Shown here: positions 1 to 7,562 of the stretch, one piece after another
Numbering within the stretch: position 1 is the stretch's first letter
Layout of the letters: every line of letters begins with the position of its first letter
Assembly (NCBI GenBank): GCA_963826475.1
Contig: CAWGXC010000003.1
Location: 62,001 to 126,000, forward strand
From: RHKX01 sp963826475
GTDB taxonomy: Bacteria > Actinomycetota > Thermoleophilia > Solirubrobacterales > 70-9
DNA length: 64,000 nt
Direction of reading: 5' to 3'
Made by a program: the position numbers and the translations under genes
Notes under the pieces: generated by a model
Told to the model about the DNA's origin: nothing
Database searches by the model: none
What the model saw: the letters and a program-made list of their open reading frames with translations, nothing else

Positions 1-851
1 TGACGGCGCTGCCGATCATCGAGACGCAGGCATCCGACGTCTCCGCCTACATCCCGACGAACGTGATCTCGATCACCGACGGCCAGATCTTCCTGGAGTC
101 GGACCTGTTCTACTCGGGCGTCCGGCCGGCGATCAACGTCGGCATCTCGGTCTCCCGCGTCGGCGGCAACGCGCAGACGAAGGCGATGAAGAAGGTCGCC
201 GGCAAGCTGCGCCTCGACCTCTCCCAGTACCGCGAGCTCGAGGCCTTCGCGCAGTTCGGCTCCGAGCTCGACCCGGAGACCCAGCGCACGCTGGCCCGAG
301 GCGAGCGGCTCGTCGAGGCCCTCAACCAGGGCGAGCGGGCGCCGCTGACGGTCGCCGACCAGGTCGCGACGATCTACTCCGGGACCGGCGGCTACCTCGA
401 TCGGATCAAGACCGAGCGCGTCTCGAAGTTCCTCGGGGAGCTGCGGGACCGCCTCCACAGCGAGGAATCCGAGCTGATGGACGGCATCAACGAGGACGGG
501 CAGTTCTCCGAGGAGACCGAGGAGAAGCTCGGCAACGCGATCGGCGAGATGATCGACGACTTCGGCCCCGACTTCGACGAGGAGGGCAACGAGCTCGAGG
601 AGGGCGAGTCCGACCGCGTCAAGTCCGAGGAGGAGCGCTCGCGCCCCGGCCGCACCGAGGAGGAGACCGAGGTCGAGAAGGAGGGGGAGGCCGAGGCTGA
701 GAAGGCCGAGAAGGCGATCGCCTCCGCCGATGAGGACGAGGCCGAGGAGACGGGCTCCGACGATGACTCATCCGAAGACGCCGGCTCAGACGCCGAGGAC
801 GACTCCGCCAAGGCGAAGACCGACGAGGACGAGGCCAAGGACTCCAACTAA
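1..851 (+). CDS. atpA: ATP synthase F1 subunit alpha, 3' part
   Basis: This is the C-terminal 282 residues of the F1 alpha subunit, read from base 3; the start lies outside the window. The first residues, TALPIIETQASDVSAYIPTN followed by VISITDGQIFLE, are the hallmark alpha-subunit segment near the catalytic interface. After the usual C-terminal helical domain (to about base 590) the protein continues with an 80-90 residue tail made almost only of E, D, K, S and A. Mycobacterial alpha subunits have a shorter C-terminal extension; this one is longer and strongly acidic. The gene is followed after 2 bases by atpG, so it belongs to the atp operon. The identity is secure; the role of the tail is unknown. 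Confidence 0.97.
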   Translation, partial: TALPIIETQASDVSAYIPTNVISITDGQIFLESDLFYSGVRPAINVGISVSRVGGNAQTKAMKKVAGKLRLDLSQYRELEAFAQFGSELDPETQRTLARGERLVEALNQGERAPLTVADQVATIYSGTGGYLDRIKTERVSKFLGELRDRLHSEESELMDGINEDGQFSEETEEKLGNAIGEMIDDFGPDFDEEGNELEEGESDRVKSEEERSRPGRTEEETEVEKEGEAEAEKAEKAIASADEDEAEETGSDDDSSEDAGSDAEDDSAKAKTDEDEAKDSN

Positions 852-853
852 GC

Positions 854-1780
854 ATGCCGACGCAGAAAGAAGTCAAGAACCGGATCAACTCCGTCAAGAA
901 CATCCGCAAGATCACGCGGGCGATGGAGATGGTTGCGGCTGCGCGACTGCGGCGGGCCGAGCAGCGGATCGCCGCGATGCGTCCCTACGCCCAGGCGATG
1001 CGGCGCATCACTCAGCAGACCGCCGAGGCGGCCGGTCCCAACGCCAATCGCGTCGCCCTGCTCCAGCAGCGCGAGAAGGTCAGCAAGGTCGGGGTCATCC
1101 TCGTCACCGGTGATCGCGGCCTGGCGGGATCGTTCAACTCCCAGATCATCCGCGCCGGCACCGCGCTCAAGCGCGACATCACCGGCGACGGGGCCGAGGT
1201 CAGCTACTACGTGGTCGGCCGCCGCGGCTCATCCGCGATGAGCTTCCGCGGCGAGGACGTGATCGACTCCTTCACGGGATTCACCGACCAGCCCGCGTTC
1301 GCGAACGCTCGCGAGATCGGCGATCGCGTCACCGCGGCGTACGTCGACGAGGAGATCGACCGCGTCGAGCTGATCTACAACCGTTACGTATCCCCGCTGA
1401 CCCAGTACGTCCGCCGGCACACGCTGCTGCCGCTGCAGGAGGCGGAGGTCTACGGCGAGGGCATCCCCGAGCAGGACGATTCGGGCGACAGCGAGCTCGA
1501 GGAGGCCCACAAGCGATCCGAGTGGATCTACGAGCCCGAGCCCGAGGATGCGCTGAAGCTGCTCTTCGAGGAGTACGTGAACCTGTCCGTCTACCGGGCG
1601 TTGCTCGAGTCCGCCGCCTCCGAGCTGGGAGCGCGGATGACGGCCATGCGCAGCGCCGCCGAGAACGCCGGCGAGATGGTGGAGAAGCTGACCCTCGAGA
1701 TGAACCGCGTCCGCCAGGCGGAGATCACCCAGGAGATCCTGGAGGTCGTCGGCGGCGCCGAGGCGCTGGGCGGCTCGTAG
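854..1780 (+). CDS. atpG: ATP synthase F1 subunit gamma
   Basis: This encodes the 308-residue central-stalk rotor subunit that couples proton flow through F0 to catalysis in alpha3beta3. The N-terminal sequence MPTQKEVKNRINSVKNIRKI followed by TRAMEMVAAARLRRAEQ is the conserved gamma N-terminal helix, and the C-terminal helix contains ASELGARMTAMRSAAENA. The segment GDRGLAGSFN is the standard globular-domain motif. A charged insertion around residues 200-230 (EDDSGDSELEEAHKR type) is typical of actinobacterial gamma subunits. The start ATG lies 2 bases after the atpA stop, consistent with translational coupling within the atp operon. Confidence 0.97.
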   Translation: MPTQKEVKNRINSVKNIRKITRAMEMVAAARLRRAEQRIAAMRPYAQAMRRITQQTAEAAGPNANRVALLQQREKVSKVGVILVTGDRGLAGSFNSQIIRAGTALKRDITGDGAEVSYYVVGRRGSSAMSFRGEDVIDSFTGFTDQPAFANAREIGDRVTAAYVDEEIDRVELIYNRYVSPLTQYVRRHTLLPLQEAEVYGEGIPEQDDSGDSELEEAHKRSEWIYEPEPEDALKLLFEEYVNLSVYRALLESAASELGARMTAMRSAAENAGEMVEKLTLEMNRVRQAEITQEILEVVGGAEALGGS

Positions 1781-1846
1781 AGCCCAACGCGCAGAACTTG
1801 ACCGAACTTTCCGAACTTCCACTTAGCGAACCGAAGGAGCACTGAA

Positions 1847-3382
1847 ATGGCTGAAGATCAGAATGGCAACGCCGACGCATCGAGCGACGAGAAGAACACC
1901 GGCACGATCGAGCAGGTCATCGGCGTGGTCCTCGACATCGTCTTCCCGGACGAGCTTCCGGAGATCTACTCGGCCCTGAAGATCGAGATCCCCGAGGGCG
2001 ACGGGCGCAATGCGCTCGACCTCACCTCGAGGTCCAGCAGCACGTCGGCGACGACCGCGTCCGCGCGGTGGCGATGGACGCGACCGACGGCCTGCGCCGC
2101 GGCGACACGGTCATCGACACCGGCAGCTCGATCACGGTCCCGGTCGGCAAGGACACGCTCGGGCGGATCTTCAACCTGCTCGGCGAGCCGATCGACGAGG
2201 GCGAGCCGGTCGAGGGCGAGGAGCGCTGGCCGATCCACCGCCCGGCCCCGAACGCCGAGGACCTGACCCCGACGCCAGGAGATCCTCGAGACCGGGATCA
2301 AGGTCGTCGACCTGCTCGCCCCCTACGCCAAGGGCGGCAAGGTCGGCCTGTTCGGCGGCGCCGGAGTCGGCAAGACCGTTCTGATCCAGGAGCTGATCAA
2401 CAACATCGCGACCGAGCACGGCGGCCTCTCGGCCTTCTGCGGCGTCGGCGAGCGGACCCGCGAGGGCAACGACCTCTACGTCGAGATGCAGGAGTCCGGC
2501 GTCATCGACAAGACGATGATGGTCTTCGGGCAGATGAACGAGCCCCCCGGAGCCCGTCTCCGCGTCGCCCTGACCGGTCTGACCATGGCGGAGTACTTCC
2601 GCGAGGTCGGCGGCCAGGACGTGCTGCTGTTCATCGACAACATCTTCCGCTTCGTCCAGGCGGGCTCCGAGGTATCGGCGCTGCTCGGCCGGATGCCTTC
2701 GGCCGTCGGCTACCAGCCGACGCTGGAGACGGAGATGGGCGAGCTGCAGGAGCGGATCACCTCGACGTCGCAGGGATCGGTCACCTCGATCCAGGCCGTC
2801 TACGTCCCCGCCGACGACCTCACCGACCCGGCCCCGGCCTCGGTGTTCGCCCACCTGAACGCGACCACGTCGCTGTCGCGGTCGATCTCGGAGAAGGGCA
2901 TCTACCCGGCCGTCGATCCGCTCGACTCGACCTCGACGATCCTCAAGGCCGACATCCTCGGCGAGGAGCACTACCGGACCGCGACCGACGTCCAGGAGGT
3001 GCTGCAGCGCTACAAGGAGCTGCAGGACATCATCGCCATCCTCGGCATCGACGAGCTCTCCGACGAGGACAAGCTCCAGGTCAACCGCGCCCGCAAGATC
3101 GAGCGCTTCCTGAGCCAGCCGTTCAACGTCGCCGAGCAGTTCACCGGAACGCCCGGCGAGGTCGTCCCGGTCGCCGAGACCGTGGCCAGCTTCCGCAGCC
3201 TCGTCGACGGCGAGCACGACGACATCCCCGAGGGCGCCTTCTACATGAAGGGCTCGATCGAGCAGGTGCTCGACGCCGCCAAGGGCCAGGGCGAGGACGA
3301 GACCAACGGCGCCGAGAACGAGAAGCAGGAGCAGGACGAGAAGAAGGAGCGCGAGGAGGAGAAGGCCGGCGCGGCCGCCTAG
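1847..3382 (+). CDS. atpD: ATP synthase F1 subunit beta, with two compensating frameshifts
   Basis: This is the catalytic beta subunit. Reading begins in frame 2 (MAEDQNGNADAS...), moves to frame 1 between about 2025 and 2275, then returns to frame 2 to the stop. Frame 1 carries VRAVAMDATDGLRRGDTVID and LGRIFNLLGEPIDEGEPV; the returned frame carries Walker A GGAGVGKT, GERTREGNDLY and FIDNIFRFVQAGSEVSALLG. The first shift looks like loss of one C in the run at 2025-2026 (expected T-L-E, read as T-S-R). The second looks like gain of one C at 2275-2276 (expected TPTQEILETG). Restored length is about 511 residues, longer than usual because of an N-terminal extension and an acidic C-terminal tail. 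An ATP synthase beta gene is normally essential and the two shifts cancel, so sequence error is likelier than a true pseudogene. A Shine-Dalgarno AAGGAG precedes the ATG. Confidence 0.9.
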
Positions 3383-3389
3383 GCAACCG

Positions 3390-3824
3390 ATGGCTGACGA
3401 CTCCCACAAGCTCAACGCCGAGGTCCTCACCCCCGAGGGCAAGGTCTTCGAGGGCGAGCTCTTCCAGCTCTCCGCGCGGACCGTCGTCGGCGAGGTCGGC
3501 ATCCGCGCCCGCCACGCGCCGATGCTCGCCCGCCTCGTCCCCCACGAGCTGCGCCTGTTCGAGGAGGAGTCCGACATGGGCTCCAACGACGGCGGCCACC
3601 GCTACGCGGCTGCCGAGGGCTGGCTCGAGGTCTTCGCCAACAAGGTGACGGTGCTGGTCACCGAGGCTCACGAGCCCGACTCGCTCGATTCCTCGGACCT
3701 GAAGAGCAAGCTCGAGGACGCTGAGCAGCGGATTTCCGATGGCGACGAGGACTCCGACGCCTACCGCCGGGCGGAGCAGGACAAGGTCCGGGCCGAGGCT
3801 TTCATCGAAATCTCTGAGGGCTGA
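3390..3824 (+). CDS. atpC: ATP synthase F1 subunit epsilon
   Basis: This 144-residue subunit of the central stalk regulates ATP hydrolysis. The N-terminal beta-sandwich shows the family pattern: LNAEVLTPEGKVFEGE, then VVGEVGIRARHAPMLARLVP and YAAAEGWLEVFANKVTVLV. The C-terminal helical hairpin (about residues 95-144) includes an acidic insertion, giving a protein slightly longer than the usual 120-135 residues. It starts 7 bases after the atpD stop and closes the visible part of the operon, whose order alpha-gamma-beta-epsilon is standard. Confidence 0.95.
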   Translation: MADDSHKLNAEVLTPEGKVFEGELFQLSARTVVGEVGIRARHAPMLARLVPHELRLFEEESDMGSNDGGHRYAAAEGWLEVFANKVTVLVTEAHEPDSLDSSDLKSKLEDAEQRISDGDEDSDAYRRAEQDKVRAEAFIEISEG

Positions 3825-3855
3825 GCGGAACAACCAACAGGAAGCGGAGGCAAGG

Positions 3856-4293
3856 ATGACGACGAGACGCAGACGGGCGGCCGTGCTCGCCCTCGTGAGC
3901 GCGAGCGCAGTGGCGGGGACGCTCCCGGCTGAGGCCGCCTCGCCGAAATCCGGGAAGTGGACCGACACCTACGTCGAGAGCGGCTACGACCTGGCCTTCA
4001 AGGTCAAGGGCGGGAAGATCAAGAAGATCACCGGACACGTCCTCGAATACTGCGATGGCAGCACGAGCTCGTCGACGACCACCTTCGCGCCGGACGGCTC
4101 GTGGAAGGTCAAGCGGAACGGGAAGTTCTCCGGCCGCCACAAGGAATCCTCCGGGGGCGTCACCGTCTACTTCACGTTCGAGGGCAAGTTCACCTCGAAG
4201 AGCAAGGCGCAGGGGATCCTGCGCGAGGAGTCGATCGTGGCGGGCTCGACCTGCGACACCTACGAGCTCGACTGGAAGGCGAAGAGGGCCTGA
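3856..4293 (+). CDS. small secreted protein of unknown function
   Basis: I do not recognise a named family. The 145-residue product begins MTTRRRRAAVLALVSASAVA and has a clear Sec signal peptide ending near AEA-ASPK, so the mature protein is about 120 residues and extracytoplasmic. The mature part alternates short polar and aromatic strands (KWTDTYVESGYDLAFKVKGG, VTVYFTFEGKF), suggesting an all-beta fold, and has two cysteines (EYCDG and STCDT) that could form a disulfide. ATG 3856 is chosen because it follows an AAGCGGAGG-type ribosome site and gives an intact signal peptide. It lies 31 bases behind atpC but has no obvious link to it. Confidence 0.75.
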   Translation: MTTRRRRAAVLALVSASAVAGTLPAEAASPKSGKWTDTYVESGYDLAFKVKGGKIKKITGHVLEYCDGSTSSSTTTFAPDGSWKVKRNGKFSGRHKESSGGVTVYFTFEGKFTSKSKAQGILREESIVAGSTCDTYELDWKAKRA

Positions 4294-4368
4294 GCGGGGG
4301 CCACGGCCGCCTCGCGCCGGGCTCTCGGCACGCGGGGGACCGCATTCGAGCGCCCTCTTTCGTTCAAT

Positions 4369-4380
4369 TACCCTTCCCCG
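4369..4380 (+). promoter_or_regulatory. -10-like TACCCT six bases before the M20 peptidase start
   Basis: TACCCT occupies 4369-4374, is followed by six bases, then ATG 4381. No Shine-Dalgarno is present. The geometry predicts transcription starting at the A of the start codon, giving a leaderless mRNA. Confidence 0.45.
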
Positions 4381-5472
4381 ATGCAGGAGCGCCTCCTCGC
4401 GGAGAAGCTGATCGGCTATGACACCTCGACGCCCGAGGGCGTCAAGCTCTGCGCGGGCTTCGTCAAGGGCTGGCTCGAGGCCCGCGACATCGCCTGCCGG
4501 CAGCTGACCGTCCGCGAGTTGCCGATCCTCGTCGCCGACGTCGGCCCCGAGACCGGCCCGACGGTCGTCATCCACGGCCACATCGACGTCGTTCCCGGAC
4601 GGCCCGGGCAGTTCGATCCGGTGCTCGAGGGGGACCGCCTCTTCGGCCGCGGCGCCTACGACATGAAGGGTGCGGCGGCGGCCATGATGCTGGCGCTGGC
4701 CGACCTGCGCGACCAGCGGGATATCCGGGTCCGCCTCGCACTCGTTCCCGACGAGGAGACGGAGGAGGAGTTCGACCGCGGCAGCGATGTGCTCGTCGAC
4801 GGAGGCTTCGCCGGCGATTTCGCGATCACCGGCGAGCCGACCGACATGCTGATCGGAGTTGCCGCCAAGGGCGTCCTCGCGGTTCGCATCGAAGTGAGCG
4901 GCCGCGCAGCCCACGGATCGACGCCGTGGGAGGGCGACAACGCGATCACGAAGGCGTTCTCGGTATTCCGGGGAATCGAGTCTTTACCATTCACCCGCCA
5001 GTCGTCCGAGCTGTTCGACCGCCCATCGATCAACCTCGGACGGATCCTGGGCGGGGATGCGTTGAACAAAGTGCCTGACACCTGCGTGATCGATGTCGAC
5101 ATCAGATACCTCCCCGAGCAAGATCCGAGGACGATCCTCGCCCAGATCGCCGAGATCCCGGACGTGCACGTCGTCTCGACCTTCCAGCGCCCCCCCGTCG
5201 AAGTCGACCGTGAATCCCCCTTCGTCCGCGGCCTCTGCGCGGCGGCCAGCCCTCACCACGGCGCCGAGGTGACGAGCGTCGGCCGCGATGGCGCCTCCGA
5301 TGCCGTCTCGTTCATCCGCGTCGGCGTTCCGGCGGTCGAGTTCGGGCCGGTCGGCGCCGGCCACCACGGCCCCGAGGAGTGGGTTTCGATCTCCTCCCTC
5401 GCCGCGTACCGGCGCACCATCTGTGACTTCGCCGTCAGCCTGCCGCGGACGATCGGGGCGACGACGGCGTGA
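4381..5472 (+). CDS. M20-family metallopeptidase (ArgE/DapE type)
   Basis: This is a 363-residue zinc amidohydrolase of the ArgE/DapE/CPG2 group. The metal ligands are visible in order: HGHIDVVP (His67, Asp69), GAYDMKG (Asp94), DEE (catalytic Glu125, ligand Glu126), GEPT (Glu152 region) and the C-terminal GAGHHG histidine. A dimerisation domain sits between about residues 160 and 275, with GRAAHGSTP and NLGRILGGDALNKVPD as typical M20 signatures. The family cleaves N-acyl amino acids, dipeptides or succinyl-diaminopimelate; the sequence does not decide the substrate. The stop overlaps the GTG start of the next gene, so the two are probably co-transcribed. Confidence 0.9.
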   Translation: MQERLLAEKLIGYDTSTPEGVKLCAGFVKGWLEARDIACRQLTVRELPILVADVGPETGPTVVIHGHIDVVPGRPGQFDPVLEGDRLFGRGAYDMKGAAAAMMLALADLRDQRDIRVRLALVPDEETEEEFDRGSDVLVDGGFAGDFAITGEPTDMLIGVAAKGVLAVRIEVSGRAAHGSTPWEGDNAITKAFSVFRGIESLPFTRQSSELFDRPSINLGRILGGDALNKVPDTCVIDVDIRYLPEQDPRTILAQIAEIPDVHVVSTFQRPPVEVDRESPFVRGLCAAASPHHGAEVTSVGRDGASDAVSFIRVGVPAVEFGPVGAGHHGPEEWVSISSLAAYRRTICDFAVSLPRTIGATTA

Positions 5473-7544
5473 CCGATGATCCCCGCGATCCCGAGGACGA
5501 CGACGTCAGCGACGTCAGCGACGGCGTCGCCGACGCCGGAAAGGGCGGCGATGAGCTGCTGCCGCCGGACGACAAGGGGCTGGGTCTGACCGAGGAGTTC
5601 GCCCGGATCGAGGCCGAGATCGACGCCGAGATCGGGCGTACCGGTGATCCGCTCGCCGGGGCCGAGCCCGGCGAGGACGACGACGAGGAGGCCCCTCCGG
5701 TCGAGGGCCAGATCCGCTGGGATGATGAGGATGACTCGTCCGAATGGGTCGTCCCGCCGTTGGCCGGGGACGAGGTCGCCGCCGAAGCGGGCGGCACCGA
5801 GGAGTGGGCTGGTCCCGAAGAGCCGGTGGCCGACCAACCGCCCGAGGAACCGGAGGCCGCGGAGTCACCGACGATCGTCGAGCCCGCCGGGTCCGGCGAG
5901 GAGGAGGAGACCGCCCCGACCGATGAGCCGGCGAGCGAGCACACGGTTGTCCGCTCCCGGCCGCTCGTGCCGATCGCCGCGGCCGGCGGTGGCGCTGAAT
6001 ACATCCCGGACGAGGACCTCGTGAATACGACGCCGAAGCTCTGGTGGCGGTTCATGACGGGCTCGATCCTGATCGTCGTCGTGACGGCGACAGCCGTCGC
6101 CCTCTCGTCGCTGCTCTTCCTGACCGACGTCGCCGCCCGGCTGCAGCCGATCCCCGGGATCGGCGACAAGATCAAGGAGATCGACCCCGGGGATCCGCAG
6201 ACGATCCTGATCGTCGGCTCCGACAAGCGCTCCGACACTCCCGGGGATCCGGGCCGCTCCGACACCACGATGCTGCTGCGCGTCGACGCCGCGCACGGCA
6301 ACCTCTCGCTCTTCTCGCTCCCTCGTGACCTCAAGGTCGACATCGCAGGTCAGAACTTCGGCGAGGACAAGCTCAACGCGGCCTACACCGACGGTGGGAT
6401 CAAGAAGACGCTCGCCACCGTCAAGAATCTCACGGGACTCGACATCAACCATGTCGTCAACGTCGACTTCCAGGGCTTCGCCGATGCCGTCGACGTGATC
6501 AATTGCGTCTACGTCGACGTCGACCACGACTACTTCCACAGCAACGACGGCCTCTACGGCGACGAGACCTACTCGGAGATCGACATCAACGCCGGCTATC
6601 AGCGTCTCTGCGGGGAGAAGGCGCTGCAGTACGTGAGGTACCGGCACACCGATACCGACTTCGTGCGCTCCGCCCGCCAGCAGGACTTCCTCAGCAACGC
6701 CCGCCATCAGGTCCCGATCGGCGAGGTCCTGCCGGTGATCAGCGGTGGCAGCACCGGCAGCGATCTGCTGAACATCTTCACCGAGTACACGTCCTCCGAC
6801 ATTCACACGCCGGCGCAGGTGATCGGCGTCCTCAAGGCGTTCGTCGGCGTTCGCGACGTCCCGATCAAGGAGGTCCACTTCGAGGGCTCCGACACGATCG
6901 AGAACGGAATCGCCTATGTGACAGCGACGCCGGAGCAGATCAAGAAGGCAGTCGACGAGTTCCTCGGGGGGAACGACACAGCGGGCTCGAGCGGCGGACC
7001 GGGCGCCAACGACAAGCAGCAGAAGAAGAAGAAGGACAAGAAGAAGAAGGACAAGAATCCGGGCGACGGCGCTGACGTCATCTCCACCGAGGACCTCGCT
7101 GCGATGACGTCGGGGGTCGACAAGTTCGCCGCCTTCGGGCGCACGTCAGCGCGGCGGCTCAAGCTTCCGGTCTACGTGCCGACGGCGGTCGCATCCGGCT
7201 CCACCTACGACCCCGGGTCACGGCAATACGACATCAAGGACTCCGACGACAACAAGCAGCCCGCCTACAAGATGGTCATCAAGCTCTCGAACCCGGCGGT
7301 CAACGATGAGTACTACGGCGTTGAGGGAACGACCTGGGAGGATCCCCCGATCCTCAAGTCCGACCACGACACCGAGACGATCGACGGTCGCGACTACGAC
7401 ATCTACTACGTCGGCGATCGCGTGAGGCTGATCGCGTTCCACGTCGACGGCAACTCCTATTGGGTCAGCAATACGTTGCTGCAGACCCTCGACGCCTCGC
7501 AGATGATCGCGATCGCCCAATCGATGCAGGAGGCTCACGGATGA
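5469..7544 (+). CDS. LytR-CpsA-Psr (LCP) family envelope protein
   Basis: The 691-residue protein probably transfers an undecaprenyl-linked glycan to peptidoglycan. Residues 1-190 are a very acidic, disordered cytoplasmic region. A transmembrane helix follows at about 195-222 (SILIVVVTATAVALSSLLFL). The LCP domain runs from about 240 to 400, with IVGSDKRSDT, RSDTTMLL, SLPRDLKVDI, KLNAAY and YVRYRHTDTDFVRSARQQ, supplying the conserved Asp/Arg residues. A lysine-rich linker (KKKKDKKKKDK) near 516-531 leads to a C-terminal domain of about 150 residues that I do not recognise. It starts with GTG 5469, overlapping the previous stop by 3 bases. The sugar-nucleotide genes downstream fit a role in cell-wall glycan assembly. 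Confidence 0.88.
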   Translation: MTDDPRDPEDDDVSDVSDGVADAGKGGDELLPPDDKGLGLTEEFARIEAEIDAEIGRTGDPLAGAEPGEDDDEEAPPVEGQIRWDDEDDSSEWVVPPLAGDEVAAEAGGTEEWAGPEEPVADQPPEEPEAAESPTIVEPAGSGEEEETAPTDEPASEHTVVRSRPLVPIAAAGGGAEYIPDEDLVNTTPKLWWRFMTGSILIVVVTATAVALSSLLFLTDVAARLQPIPGIGDKIKEIDPGDPQTILIVGSDKRSDTPGDPGRSDTTMLLRVDAAHGNLSLFSLPRDLKVDIAGQNFGEDKLNAAYTDGGIKKTLATVKNLTGLDINHVVNVDFQGFADAVDVINCVYVDVDHDYFHSNDGLYGDETYSEIDINAGYQRLCGEKALQYVRYRHTDTDFVRSARQQDFLSNARHQVPIGEVLPVISGGSTGSDLLNIFTEYTSSDIHTPAQVIGVLKAFVGVRDVPIKEVHFEGSDTIENGIAYVTATPEQIKKAVDEFLGGNDTAGSSGGPGANDKQQKKKKDKKKKDKNPGDGADVISTEDLAAMTSGVDKFAAFGRTSARRLKLPVYVPTAVASGSTYDPGSRQYDIKDSDDNKQPAYKMVIKLSNPAVNDEYYGVEGTTWEDPPILKSDHDTETIDGRDYDIYYVGDRVRLIAFHVDGNSYWVSNTLLQTLDASQMIAIAQSMQEAHG

Positions 7545-7562
7545 GCCGAAAGAGAGACTGAG

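Noticed and set aside
5435..6343. Minus-strand Ser-rich open frame
   Set aside because: A shadow of the acidic, GC3-rich N-terminal part of the LCP gene.
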